From Ruminococcus gauvreauii (GTDB lineage Bacteria > Bacillota > Clostridia > Lachnospirales > Lachnospiraceae), in assembly GCF_025151995.1 (NCBI RefSeq), contig NZ_CP102290.1, forward strand, positions 2,914,001 to 2,978,000: a DNA stretch of 64,000 bases, written 5' to 3'. Shown here one piece after another: positions 52,682 to 61,922 of this stretch. A program made the position numbers and the translations under genes. The number at the start of each line of letters is the position of its first letter. Within the stretch, counting starts at the first letter, position 1. The notes under the pieces are model-generated. The model was not told the DNA's origin. It did no database searches and worked only from the letters and a program-made list of their open reading frames with translations.

Positions 52682-53799
52682 AAAAAGCAGGATATTTTGT
52701 ACTTGCAGCGTTGTGTATGGCTGTTTTGATCACGGGCTGCGGGAAACAGGAAAAAAAGGAAGATGCCGTGCAGGAACAGACTGGCAAAGAAGATCCCTAC
52801 ACCTCTGATTTTTCGATCGAATATCTCGATGACGGTGTTAAGCTGGTGACGGATGCTGAAGGGCGAAAAATGTATCTGGTACCAAGGGAGGCTGAGATTC
52901 CCGGGGAAGCTGCAGACGAGATGGTGGTCCGTACCCCTGTGGAGCGTGTGGTGTATATGTCCACAACACAGGTCTGTATGCTGCAGGCGCTTGACAGTGA
53001 AGAAATCTGGAAGTCAATCACAGGAGTGGCCGGAGCCAGAGAGACCTGGACGATCGATGAGGTCGTACAGAGATTTGACGACGGACAGATCCGGGATGTC
53101 GGGGGAGATATGGGAGAACCCGACTATGAACTGATACAGAGCATGGATCCGGAACTTGTATTTGTCTATACGGGAAGCAATCCCCAGACCGGAGTGATTG
53201 AGAAGTTTGAGGAACTCGGGATACCATATGCCGTGGATAATGAATATATGGAGACGACTTATATGGGCAGGCTGGACTGGCTTCGATTTATTGCCGCCTT
53301 CTATAACGAAGATACAACGGGTGAGGCGGTGATACAGGAAGCCGCGGCAAGTATTGAACGGATGAAGGAGAAGATTGCCGGTGAGGACAGACCCACGGTA
53401 TCTTACGGAAGCCTGTTTGACGGTGTAGTATACGTGGCGTCCGGTGAGGGCTGGATCGCCGATATGATCGAAGATGCCGGCGGCGATTATATTTTTAAAG
53501 ATATAGAGGCAGCGGATACGCAGATATCACTGGAAGAATTCTATGCCCGGTCTGAGGATGCAGATATTCTGATCTATTCGACAACGCCGGATTTCACACC
53601 GGACATGGCGTCGGTACTGGCGGAAGCGCCTGTACTGGAGGATCTGAAAGCTGTTCAGGATGGAGCGGTCTGGCAGCTTGATAATTCCTTCTGGATGAGT
53701 GCCGACCAGCCGGATCAGGTGGCACAGGATCTTTCGGCAATGTTTCATCCGGATGTATTTCCGGATCGCGAACTCCGGTATTTTATTCCGTTCTCCTGA
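52678..53799 (+). CDS. btuF: Corrinoid-binding lipoprotein (BtuF-like)
   Basis: A 373-residue substrate-binding protein. A signal peptide ends in the lipobox LITGC at about residue 22, so lgt should anchor it to the membrane. The rest is the periplasmic-binding fold of class III (PVERVVYMSTTQVCMLQAL, then MDPELVFVYTGSNPQTG). ATG overlaps the cbiZ stop (ATGA). It would deliver corrinoids to the permease. It is the last gene of the inserted operon. Confidence 0.9.
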   Translation: MKKAGYFVLAALCMAVLITGCGKQEKKEDAVQEQTGKEDPYTSDFSIEYLDDGVKLVTDAEGRKMYLVPREAEIPGEAADEMVVRTPVERVVYMSTTQVCMLQALDSEEIWKSITGVAGARETWTIDEVVQRFDDGQIRDVGGDMGEPDYELIQSMDPELVFVYTGSNPQTGVIEKFEELGIPYAVDNEYMETTYMGRLDWLRFIAAFYNEDTTGEAVIQEAAASIERMKEKIAGEDRPTVSYGSLFDGVVYVASGEGWIADMIEDAGGDYIFKDIEAADTQISLEEFYARSEDADILIYSTTPDFTPDMASVLAEAPVLEDLKAVQDGAVWQLDNSFWMSADQPDQVAQDLSAMFHPDVFPDRELRYFIPFS

Positions 53800-53871
53800 A
53801 AATACAAAAAAGATGTGTTAAAGCCTTCGGGTCCCCCATAAAGTGAAATAACGGGGTATCCGGAGGTTTTT

Positions 53872-55635
53872 GTGCGGAAGAATAAGACTTATAACAAGAA
53901 GAAAACAGTCATTGTATTTCTGGCATGTATTCTGATGCTTCTGGGGCTGGCCGGACGCCTGGTCTATCTGATGGTCGTGCGTTCCGATTACTATGCCCGC
54001 AAAGCGGATGAGCTGCATGAGCGCGAACGTGATATTAAAGCGGCGAGGGGCAAAATCATTGATTGCAAGGGGGTGGTACTCGCCGATAATCGCGCGGTGT
54101 GTACGATATCCGTGATTCACAGCCAGATCAAGGAAAAAGACAAAGTGATCAGCATGCTGGTGACGGAACTCGGATTAACGCAGGAAGAGGCCACAAAGCG
54201 CGTGGAGAAGGTAAGTTCCATTGAACGGATCAAGACGAATGTGCCGAAGGAAACCGGAGACAAGATCCGTGAATATAACCTGGCAGGGGTAAAAGTGGAT
54301 GAAGATTTTAAACGGTTTTATCCGTATGACGAAGTCGCATCGCGCGTGCTCGGCTTTACGGGAGGTGACAACCAGGGAATCATCGGGCTGGAGGTGGCAT
54401 ATGATTCTGTTCTGGAAGGGATCAACGGCAAGATCCTGACGACCACGGATGCCAGAGGCGTGGAGGTGGATGAGATCGGTGAGAGCAGGGTGGAGGCTGT
54501 TGCCGGATACAATCTGCATATCAGCATGGACTATAATATTCAAAAGTACGTCCAGCAGGCGGCGCTTAAAGTCATGGAGGAAAAGGAGGCTGACCGTGTC
54601 TCGATCCTGCTGATGAATCCTCAGAACGGGGAGATCTATGCGATGGTAAATGTGCCTGAGTTTGATCTGAATGACCCGTTCACACTGCCTGAGGGCACCG
54701 ATACGTCCGGAAAGAGTGAAGAACAGATACAGGACCTGCGCAATCAGATGTGGCGGAATGTATGCATCAACGATACGTATGAGCCGGGGTCCACGTTTAA
54801 GATCATCACGGCTTCGGCGGGACTGGAAGAGGGGGTCGTGACACTTGACGATACGTTCAGCTGCCCTGGGTTCAGAGTTGTGGAAGACAGGAGAATCCAC
54901 TGTCACAAGCGTACGGGGCACGGGGCTGAGACATTTCTGCAGGCAGCTGAGAACTCCTGCAATCCCGTGTTTATCGATGTTGGGCTGCGTCTCGGTGTAG
55001 ACAATTTCTATAAATACTTCAAACAGTTTGGACTTCTTGAAAAAACCGGAATTGACCTGCCGGGTGAGGCGGCGACAATCATGCATAAAAAAGAAAATGT
55101 AGGCTTGGTGGAGCTTGCGACGATCTCCTTCGGCCAGTCCTTCCAGATTACACCGATCCAGCTGGCGACGACGGCAAGTTCGCTTGTCAACGGAGGAACG
55201 CGGGTGACCCCGCATTTTGGCGTCGAGGTGCGGGATGACGACGGGGTACTGATCGAGAAACTGGAGTATAAGACGAAGGAACACATCGTGTCTGCTGAGA
55301 CATCGGAGACAATGCGGTATATTCTTGAAAAAGTAGTATCGGAAGGATCGGGGAAAAATGCCTATATTGAAGGGTATACGATCGGCGGAAAGACGGCGAC
55401 TTCCCAGACACTGCCCAGAAGTGCCAATATCTATATCTCCTCGTTTCTCGGGTTTGCGCCTGCAGAGAATCCCAGGGTTCTTGGGATCTGTATCATTCAC
55501 AATCCGCAGGGCGTCTATTACGGCGGTACAATCGCGGCACCGGTTATGCGGGATATTTTTGAGAATGTGCTGCCTTACCTGAAAATAGAAAAACAAAGCG
55601 CCACAAAGGAGACCGGAGACAGCCAAAACAGTTGA
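53872..55635 (+). CDS. Second class B penicillin-binding protein (SpoVD/FtsI-like), KTA variant
   Basis: A 587-residue transpeptidase starting with GTG (GGAGG upstream). It has a transmembrane helix at about 12-35, a dimerisation domain, and active-site STFK (307-310) and SCN (362-364). The third motif reads GGKTATSQ, so the glycine of the usual KTG is alanine (residue 509). It has no PASTA domain and no acidic tail. It restarts the dcw order just before mraY, so it is probably the SpoVD-type enzyme for spore cortex or a second septal PBP. Confidence 0.92.
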   Translation: MRKNKTYNKKKTVIVFLACILMLLGLAGRLVYLMVVRSDYYARKADELHERERDIKAARGKIIDCKGVVLADNRAVCTISVIHSQIKEKDKVISMLVTELGLTQEEATKRVEKVSSIERIKTNVPKETGDKIREYNLAGVKVDEDFKRFYPYDEVASRVLGFTGGDNQGIIGLEVAYDSVLEGINGKILTTTDARGVEVDEIGESRVEAVAGYNLHISMDYNIQKYVQQAALKVMEEKEADRVSILLMNPQNGEIYAMVNVPEFDLNDPFTLPEGTDTSGKSEEQIQDLRNQMWRNVCINDTYEPGSTFKIITASAGLEEGVVTLDDTFSCPGFRVVEDRRIHCHKRTGHGAETFLQAAENSCNPVFIDVGLRLGVDNFYKYFKQFGLLEKTGIDLPGEAATIMHKKENVGLVELATISFGQSFQITPIQLATTASSLVNGGTRVTPHFGVEVRDDDGVLIEKLEYKTKEHIVSAETSETMRYILEKVVSEGSGKNAYIEGYTIGGKTATSQTLPRSANIYISSFLGFAPAENPRVLGICIIHNPQGVYYGGTIAAPVMRDIFENVLPYLKIEKQSATKETGDSQNS

Positions 55636-55666
55636 TTATTCTGTGAAAAGGCATTATACTGTTTGA

Positions 55667-55719
55667 GGATGCCGCCGGGCATCCGGAGTCAGATACCCCG
55701 CAGTATGCTGCCGGGTATT
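55667..55719 (+). other. Two stem-loops between the second PBP gene and mraY
   Basis: GGATGCC/GGCATCC (55667-55673 with 55678-55684), and a longer stem joining GATACCCCGCAG and CTGCCGGGTATT (55692-55719, two mismatches). There is no T-run, so they may be RNA stability or attenuation structures. Confidence 0.45.
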
Positions 55720-55762
55720 CGGCTCCCGCGGAGATAAACAAAAGAATGTAATGAGGTGGATT

Positions 55763-56719
55763 ATGGATTTTAAAGCAGTCATTCCGGTAATAATTGCGTT
55801 TGTTGTCAGCGTGGTGCTGGCACCCGTCATCATTCCGTTTCTGAGAAAATTGAAAGTTGGACAGACGGAGCGGGAGGATGGCGTGAAGTCTCATTTAAAG
55901 AAGGCGGGTACTCCGACGATGGGGGGACTCATCTTTCTGATCGCGACAACAGTGACCTCACTGTTTTATGTCAGAGACTACCCCAATATTATTCCGATCC
56001 TATTTTTGACCCTGGGATTCGGGCTGATCGGGTTTCTGGATGATTATCTGAAAGTTGTTCTGCGGCGTTCTGACGGGCTTCTGCCGATGCAGAAGATGTT
56101 TTTACAGATTATCGTGACGGCTGTCTTTGCAGTATATATGATACTGTTTACGGATGTGAAACTGACGCTTCTCGTACCGTTTTCGGGCGGCAGCTACCTG
56201 GATATCGGATGGCTGGCCATTCCGCTGATGTTCCTTGCGGTGATCGGGACGGTGAACGGCGTCAATTTCACGGATGGACTGGACGGGCTGGCATCCAGCG
56301 TGACTGTAATGGTCGCAACATTCTTTACCGTCGTTGCGATCGGTAATCACAGCGGTATCGAACCGATCACCTGTGCCGTAGTGGGAGGCCTGCTCGGGTT
56401 TCTGCTCTTCAATGTATTTCCGGCGCGTGTTTTTATGGGGGATACGGGTTCACTTGCCCTGGGCGGGTTCGTGGCGGGGACGGCGTATATGCTTCAGATG
56501 CCGCTGTTTATTCTCATTGTAGGGCTGATCTATCTGGTGGAGGTGGCTTCTGTGATGATACAGGTTACCTATTTTAAAAAGACAGGCGGTAAGAGGATCT
56601 TCAAAATGGCGCCGATTCACCATCACTTTGAGCTCTGCGGATGGTCGGAAACCAGAGTGGTAGCAGTGTTCTCTATCATCACAGCGATTCTGTGTCTGAT
56701 AGCGCTGCTTGCGATATAA
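55763..56719 (+). CDS. mraY: Phospho-MurNAc-pentapeptide transferase MraY
   Basis: A 318-residue membrane enzyme with about ten transmembrane segments. KKAGTPTMGGL, the DDYLK motif with its catalytic aspartates, NFTDGLDGLA and APIHHHFELCGWSE are invariant in the family. It makes lipid I from UDP-MurNAc-pentapeptide and undecaprenyl phosphate. ATG 55763 has GAGGTGG upstream; an ATG at 55751 overlaps it. Confidence 0.97.
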   Translation: MDFKAVIPVIIAFVVSVVLAPVIIPFLRKLKVGQTEREDGVKSHLKKAGTPTMGGLIFLIATTVTSLFYVRDYPNIIPILFLTLGFGLIGFLDDYLKVVLRRSDGLLPMQKMFLQIIVTAVFAVYMILFTDVKLTLLVPFSGGSYLDIGWLAIPLMFLAVIGTVNGVNFTDGLDGLASSVTVMVATFFTVVAIGNHSGIEPITCAVVGGLLGFLLFNVFPARVFMGDTGSLALGGFVAGTAYMLQMPLFILIVGLIYLVEVASVMIQVTYFKKTGGKRIFKMAPIHHHFELCGWSETRVVAVFSIITAILCLIALLAI

Positions 56720-56731
56720 AGGAGTATGAAA

Positions 56732-58093
56732 ATGAAGTTAACAGGAAAAAGAGTGCTGGTATTTGGCTCCGGCATCAGTGGAATCGGAGCGGCTGATCTT
56801 CTGCACAGGGTACAGGCAGTGCCGGTGATCTATGATGGAAATGAAAATGCGTCCAGGGAGGATATTCTGGACAGGCTGGAACAGACGGAACAAACAGAGA
56901 TCGTACTCGGTCAGCTGCCGGATGAAGTACTTGCCTCCGTTGAACTGGCTGTTCTGAGTCCGGGTGTTCCGACAGATATACCGGAAGTGATCCGGATCAG
57001 AGAAAACAAGATTCCGGTCTGGGGCGAAGTGGAACTGGCTTACCAGATGAGCAGAGGACGGGTACTTGCGATCACCGGTACGAACGGGAAGACGACGACA
57101 ACAGCATTGACAGGAAAGATCATGGAGGATTATTTCCCGGAAGTCTATGTCGTGGGGAATATCGGGACACCATACACATCGGCGGCGCTTAAGATGACGG
57201 AAGATGCGGTGACGGTGGCTGAGATCAGCAGTTTTCAGCTGGAGACGATACAGGATTTTGCACCTCAGGTGAGCGCTGTCCTGAATATTACGGAAGATCA
57301 TCTGAACCGCCATCATACGATGGAAGAGTACATAAGGGTCAAAGAACTGATTACGGCGAACCAGGGGAAAAATGATGTCTGTGTCCTCAACTATGAAGAT
57401 GAAATTCTCCGGCCGTTCGGAGAGGAACTGAAGGAACGGATGCAGGTGGTATTCTTTTCGAGTCTCAGGGAACTGGAGCAGGGGATTTTCCTGAAGGACG
57501 GAGGGATCGTGTTCCGCAGGGGGAATGATGAGGTCATGGTCACGAAGGTCAGAGACCTGAAACTACCGGGGCGTCACAACCATGAGAATGTGATGGCTGC
57601 GGCTGCGATCGCATTATACGCCGGGGTTCCAATCGAGAGTATACGAAATACGATTCAAAATTTTAAAGCGGTGGAACACAGGATCGAGTACGTGACCGAA
57701 AAAAACGGTGTCGTCTACTACAATGACTCCAAGGGTACGAATCCGGATGCAGCCATAAAAGGGATACAGGCGATGGAACGTCCGACTCTGCTGATCGGCG
57801 GCGGGTATGACAAACAGTCGGAATACACGGAATGGATTCAATCCTTTGATGGGAAAGTGCGGTATCTGGTCCTGATCGGACAGACGCGGGAAAAGATAGA
57901 GCGGGAAGCGCATGCGTGCGGTTTTACCAGTACCATTCTGGCGGACTCACTGGAAGAAGCGGTGAAAATCTGTGCGGAGAAGGCAAATCCGGGAGATGCA
58001 GTGCTGCTCTCGCCGGCATGTGCGAGCTGGGGACAGTTTGATAATTATGAGCAGCGCGGAGACATGTTCAAGAAATACGTATATGAGCTGTAG
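56732..58093 (+). CDS. murD: UDP-MurNAc-L-Ala:D-Glu ligase MurD
   Basis: A 453-residue Mur ligase. VFGSGISGIGAADLL starts the UMP-binding domain, ITGTNGKTTTTALTGKI is the ATP loop, and AEISSFQLETI and NITEDHLNRHH are central-domain motifs. It adds D-Glu in the cytoplasm. ATG 56732 is 7 bases after AAGGAG; the ATG at 56726 is too close to it. Confidence 0.97.
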   Translation: MKLTGKRVLVFGSGISGIGAADLLHRVQAVPVIYDGNENASREDILDRLEQTEQTEIVLGQLPDEVLASVELAVLSPGVPTDIPEVIRIRENKIPVWGEVELAYQMSRGRVLAITGTNGKTTTTALTGKIMEDYFPEVYVVGNIGTPYTSAALKMTEDAVTVAEISSFQLETIQDFAPQVSAVLNITEDHLNRHHTMEEYIRVKELITANQGKNDVCVLNYEDEILRPFGEELKERMQVVFFSSLRELEQGIFLKDGGIVFRRGNDEVMVTKVRDLKLPGRHNHENVMAAAAIALYAGVPIESIRNTIQNFKAVEHRIEYVTEKNGVVYYNDSKGTNPDAAIKGIQAMERPTLLIGGGYDKQSEYTEWIQSFDGKVRYLVLIGQTREKIEREAHACGFTSTILADSLEEAVKICAEKANPGDAVLLSPACASWGQFDNYEQRGDMFKKYVYEL

Positions 58094-58140
58094 TCTGCTG
58101 CGGCATGTCCGAAAAGCTGCAGGCAGCAGGCTTGTCATTG

Positions 58141-58182
58141 ACAGGGGCGGACCAATTCATATCAGAATTGGCCTGTCCCTGT
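58141..58182 (+). other. Stem-loop between murD and ftsW
   Basis: CCAATTC (58152-58158) and GAATTGG (58165-58171) form the top, and ACAGGG with CCCTGT the base, of an interrupted stem. It has only a weak T-tract and may be a partial terminator or processing site. Confidence 0.5.
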
Positions 58183-58238
58183 ATTATATTTTCACAGAAT
58201 CATTCATAGAATGAGAGAAAAAGATAAAGCGGTGGCCG

Positions 58239-59333
58239 ATGGAAGGTAATAAAAAGAAAAAGCTGGATGCTACGCTGCTGGTGCTTGTTATACTGCTCGT
58301 ACTGACAGGCCTGGTGCTGCTCTACAGCACGAGCACGTACAACGGACGCGTCAAATTTCATGATCCCGCGTATTACTTTAAAAAGCAGTTGTTTGCGACG
58401 GCGCTCGGGTTTCTTGTACTTTATGTGGTGGCAGGAATTGACTATCATATCGTTGCACGGTTCGCAACACCGCTTTACCTGATCTCAATATTGCTGTCAC
58501 TGGCAGTTCTGCTGTTCGGAGATGAATACAACGGTTCGAAACGGTGGCTGTCGCTGGGACCTCTTTCGTTTCAGCCGTCTGAGTTCGCGAAAGTAGCCGT
58601 GATTCTGTTTCTGGCGTACCACATCAGTAAATATAAAGGAAAGATGACCAGTATCTGGTTTATGGCGAGCGTCATGCTGGCTGTCCTTCCGATTGTGGGG
58701 CTGGTCGGGACCAATAACCTGAGTACCGCGATCATCATTCTGGGAATCGGGGTCATTCTCATCTTTGTATCAAATCCAAAATATATGCAGTTTATCGGCA
58801 TCGGAGGGGCAGGAATCGCCTTTATCACTGTGTTTCTGAGTCTGGAGAGTTACCGTCTGGAACGTCTGGCCGTCTGGAGGGATCCGGAGAGCTATGATAA
58901 GGGGTTCCAGACAATCCAGGGTCTCTATGCGATCGGGAGCGGGGGAATCTTCGGAAAGGGACTGGGAAGCAGTCTGCAGAAGCTGGGTTTCGTGCCTGAG
59001 GCGCAGAATGATATGATATTTTCCATTATCTGTGAGGAGACCGGGCTGATCGGAGCAATACTTCTGATGCTGATCTTTGGTTTTCTGATCTGGCGGCTGA
59101 TGGTGATCGCCACCCATGCGCCGGATCTGCTGGGATCACTGATAGCCTCCGGAATCATGGGGCATATGGCAATTCAGGTTATTTTAAATATCGCCGTGGT
59201 GACAAACACGATTCCCAATACTGGAATCACACTGCCTTTTGTCAGCTACGGGGGGACCTCGGTGTTGTTTCTGCTGGGGGAGATGGGGCTTGCGCTCGCC
59301 GTGAGCCGTTACGAAAAACAGGAATTTCTGTAA
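58239..59333 (+). CDS. ftsW: Cell division glycosyltransferase FtsW (SEDS family)
   Basis: A 364-residue protein with about ten transmembrane segments. RWLSLGPLSFQPSEFAK, the VPEAQNDMIFS loop and PNTGITLPFVSYGG are SEDS motifs. It polymerises lipid II at the septum with a class B PBP. Its position between murD and murA supports FtsW or SpoVE rather than RodA. The ribosome site is weak (GGTGG). Confidence 0.95.
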   Translation: MEGNKKKKLDATLLVLVILLVLTGLVLLYSTSTYNGRVKFHDPAYYFKKQLFATALGFLVLYVVAGIDYHIVARFATPLYLISILLSLAVLLFGDEYNGSKRWLSLGPLSFQPSEFAKVAVILFLAYHISKYKGKMTSIWFMASVMLAVLPIVGLVGTNNLSTAIIILGIGVILIFVSNPKYMQFIGIGGAGIAFITVFLSLESYRLERLAVWRDPESYDKGFQTIQGLYAIGSGGIFGKGLGSSLQKLGFVPEAQNDMIFSIICEETGLIGAILLMLIFGFLIWRLMVIATHAPDLLGSLIASGIMGHMAIQVILNIAVVTNTIPNTGITLPFVSYGGTSVLFLLGEMGLALAVSRYEKQEFL

Positions 59334-59389
59334 CCAATCGGAGGCGGACTGAATACAATAATTTATAACTGAAATGGGGAGTGTGCCGA

Positions 59390-60646
59390 TTGCAGAGTAT
59401 TCGAATTGAAGGAGGAAGCGCTCTTTCCGGTTTTGTATACATACAGGGATCCAAAAACGCGGCACTGCCGGTCATGGCGGCCGCGCTTCTGCATCAGGGA
59501 ATTACAACGCTTTATAATTGTCCAAAAATCACAGATGTACTGTGCATGGAAGCGATCTTAAAAGAACTCGGTGCCGTGACGGCCTGGGATGGAAATACAC
59601 TGATGCTCGACTGTACAAACATTGATAAAACGTACGTGCCCTCAGAATATGCCAACCGAATGAGATCTTCCATTGTGCTGATGGGCAGTATGCTGGGGCG
59701 TACCGGATGCATCAAAATCTCATATCCGGGAGGGTGTACGATCGGGAAACGGCCGATTGACCTGCATCTGAAACTGCTGCAGGAGATGGGGGCCAGAATT
59801 GAGGAAAACGAAGGGATACTGCATGCAGTCTGTGCAAAGATCCATCCGGTTGATATGACTTTTTCCAAATCCAGCGTCGGGGCTACGGAAAATGCAATTC
59901 TGGCGGCAGTGCTGGCAGATGGTGTCAGCGTGTTCAGAAACTGTGCACGTGAGCCTGAGATCCTGCATCTCTGCAATTTTTTAAATGCCATGGGTGCGGA
60001 CATTCGGGGCGGCGGGACAGATATGCTGACTGTGTCCGGAGGGAAACAGCTGCATGATGTAAAGTACCGGATCCCGCCTGACCGTATCGCCGCAGGCACG
60101 TACCTGTTTGCAGGCGCAGCCACACGCGGAGAGGTGACGCTTGAAAATGCACCGATCAGGGAACTTACCTCAATCCTGTCCGTCTATGAGAAAATGGGTG
60201 GACAATATCATCTGAACAGTGGTAAACTAGTAACGGACAGTCGGCAGATCCGTTTTCCGGTGCCGTTTATAGAGACCGCGGGCTATCCGGGATTTCCGAC
60301 CGATATGCAGTCACTGCTGATGAGCGTGCTTGCAACGATACCGGGAAACAGCCTGATCAGGGAACAGATATTTGAAGAACGGTTTAAGATTGTAACACTC
60401 TTAAACCGAATGGGGGCGCATATACTGATAGACGGCAGGGATGCGCTGATTTTCGGGGGCAGAAAACTATATGGGCAGCACGTATTTGCTGAAGAACTGA
60501 GAGGCGGTGCCGCCCTCGTACTGGCGGGACTTTCGGCTTCAGGGGTGACGGTCATTGAGAATCCTCATTTTATAGAACGGGGATATGAAAATCTGTGCCA
60601 AAACCTGGCGGCGCTTGGGGGAAAGATTGAATTAACAGGGGAATAA
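59390..60646 (+). CDS. murA: UDP-GlcNAc 1-carboxyvinyltransferase MurA
   Basis: A 418-residue enolpyruvyl transferase. GSKNAALPVMAAALL and PGGCTIGKRPIDLHLK (active Cys, target of fosfomycin in the family) are present. It performs the first committed step of peptidoglycan synthesis. The start is taken as TTG 59390, with GGGGAG 8 bases upstream; GTG 59381 is too close to it. FtsQ follows after 11 bases. Confidence 0.96.
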   Translation: MQSIRIEGGSALSGFVYIQGSKNAALPVMAAALLHQGITTLYNCPKITDVLCMEAILKELGAVTAWDGNTLMLDCTNIDKTYVPSEYANRMRSSIVLMGSMLGRTGCIKISYPGGCTIGKRPIDLHLKLLQEMGARIEENEGILHAVCAKIHPVDMTFSKSSVGATENAILAAVLADGVSVFRNCAREPEILHLCNFLNAMGADIRGGGTDMLTVSGGKQLHDVKYRIPPDRIAAGTYLFAGAATRGEVTLENAPIRELTSILSVYEKMGGQYHLNSGKLVTDSRQIRFPVPFIETAGYPGFPTDMQSLLMSVLATIPGNSLIREQIFEERFKIVTLLNRMGAHILIDGRDALIFGGRKLYGQHVFAEELRGGAALVLAGLSASGVTVIENPHFIERGYENLCQNLAALGGKIELTGE

Positions 60647-60657
60647 GGATTATACGG

Positions 60658-61794
60658 ATGAATACTCCACGCTATAGAAGAAAAATAGGAAAAAAATTGT
60701 TTCGCATGATTTTGGGTGGGATATTACTGGTCCTGCTCATAGGCGTCATCGTCTTTCTCGCCGTATTTCATGTGGAAGAGGTTGAAGTGGTAGGAAATAC
60801 CAGATATACGACTGAGGATGTTCAGGCAGAAGTATTAAAAGGACCATTTGCAGCAAATTCATTTTTGATGTCAGTATTCAGGAAAAAAACGCAGACGGAA
60901 AAAATGCCGTTTGTCAGTTCCATAGAGGTGGAGATGGTATCTTCTCATAAGCTCCGGCTGCATGTCAATGAAAAGCAGGTCATCGGCTACGTCAGATACC
61001 TCGACTGCAATATGTATTTTGACAAGGACGGCATTGTGGTTGAGAGTGAGGTGGCTCCAGAGGTAAGCGATGTCATTCAGGCGGAAGATACTGACGCTGA
61101 TGTGGTAGAGCCGGAAGAGATCCGGGATGAGAATGAGACCACATATCATGCTGCAGTCACGGATATACCATTTATCACAGGCTTAAAATTCGGGCACGTG
61201 GTGATGGACGAGAAACTTCCGGTGGAAAATGAAAGCGTGTTCAACACGGTGCTTGGAATCGCGCGGATTGTGGATAAATACGAGATCCAGCCGGATCGTG
61301 TGGAGTTTGACGATGTTTATAATATCACACTGCATTATGGAGATATCCGGGTAACACTGGGGCCGGATACACTGCTGGAAGAAAAGATCACCAGGGTGGC
61401 TGCGATATTGCCAAAGATTTCAGGAAAATCCGGCGTGCTGCATCTGGAGGATTATTCAAAGGATACGGTAAACATCATCTTTACGGAGGATGTGCCGGAG
61501 GAGGATACAGACGTCCGGGATCAGGAGGATTCCCAAGGTGATGCATCCGGTGATGACAGTCAGAGTTTCGGAGAAGACGCGTCCGGTGACGGGGAAACGG
61601 ACTCCGGAGAAGACGTGTCCGGTGACGGGGAAACGGGACCCGGGGAAGACGCATCCGGTGATGAGAAAACGAACTCCGGGGAAGATGCGTCCGGTGATGA
61701 GGAAACAGATTCAGAAACAGATCGATCAGATACGGGCGAAACCGATTCCCGGAATATGGAAACTGACGGTGATGACAAGGGCAGCGGATACTAA
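60658..61794 (+). CDS. ftsQ: Cell division protein FtsQ/DivIB
   Basis: A 378-residue protein. It has a short basic cytoplasmic part, a transmembrane helix at about 18-38, and a POTRA domain starting VEEVEVVGNTRYTTEDVQAE. A DivIB-like beta domain follows up to about residue 280. The rest is an acidic tail built on four 12-residue repeats of the GEDASGDGETDS type. It stabilises the FtsL-PBP complex. It has the expected place before ftsZ. Confidence 0.93.
   Translation: MNTPRYRRKIGKKLFRMILGGILLVLLIGVIVFLAVFHVEEVEVVGNTRYTTEDVQAEVLKGPFAANSFLMSVFRKKTQTEKMPFVSSIEVEMVSSHKLRLHVNEKQVIGYVRYLDCNMYFDKDGIVVESEVAPEVSDVIQAEDTDADVVEPEEIRDENETTYHAAVTDIPFITGLKFGHVVMDEKLPVENESVFNTVLGIARIVDKYEIQPDRVEFDDVYNITLHYGDIRVTLGPDTLLEEKITRVAAILPKISGKSGVLHLEDYSKDTVNIIFTEDVPEEDTDVRDQEDSQGDASGDDSQSFGEDASGDGETDSGEDVSGDGETGPGEDASGDEKTNSGEDASGDEETDSETDRSDTGETDSRNMETDGDDKGSGY
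61570..61713 (+). repeat. 36-bp tandem repeat, four units, in ftsQ
   Basis: Units start at 61570, 61606, 61642 and 61678, each 36 bases long and diverged by a few bases. They encode a 12-residue acidic repeat (GEDASGDGETDS type). Copy number may vary between strains. Confidence 0.92.
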
Positions 61795-61811
61795 AAAAAA
61801 TAAAAAAATGG

Positions 61812-61840
61812 TTGATTAATTGGACGAGAGATTATATTAT
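61812..61840 (+). promoter_or_regulatory. Candidate ftsZ promoter
   Basis: TTGATT (61812-61817) and TATTAT (61835-61840) with a 17-base spacer, in an AT-rich stretch 80 bases before the ftsZ start. Confidence 0.55.
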
Positions 61841-61922
61841 ATATCTATATGTAGCTTAACGAAAGAAAGAAGAATGCCCTTCGGGGAATAAGATATGCGA
61901 AAGTGCAAAAGGAGGAAGTACC

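Noticed and set aside
54175..55626. Open frame of 483 codons antisense to the second PBP gene
   Set aside because: It lies fully inside a well supported gene, has no recognisable motif and is a codon-bias shadow.
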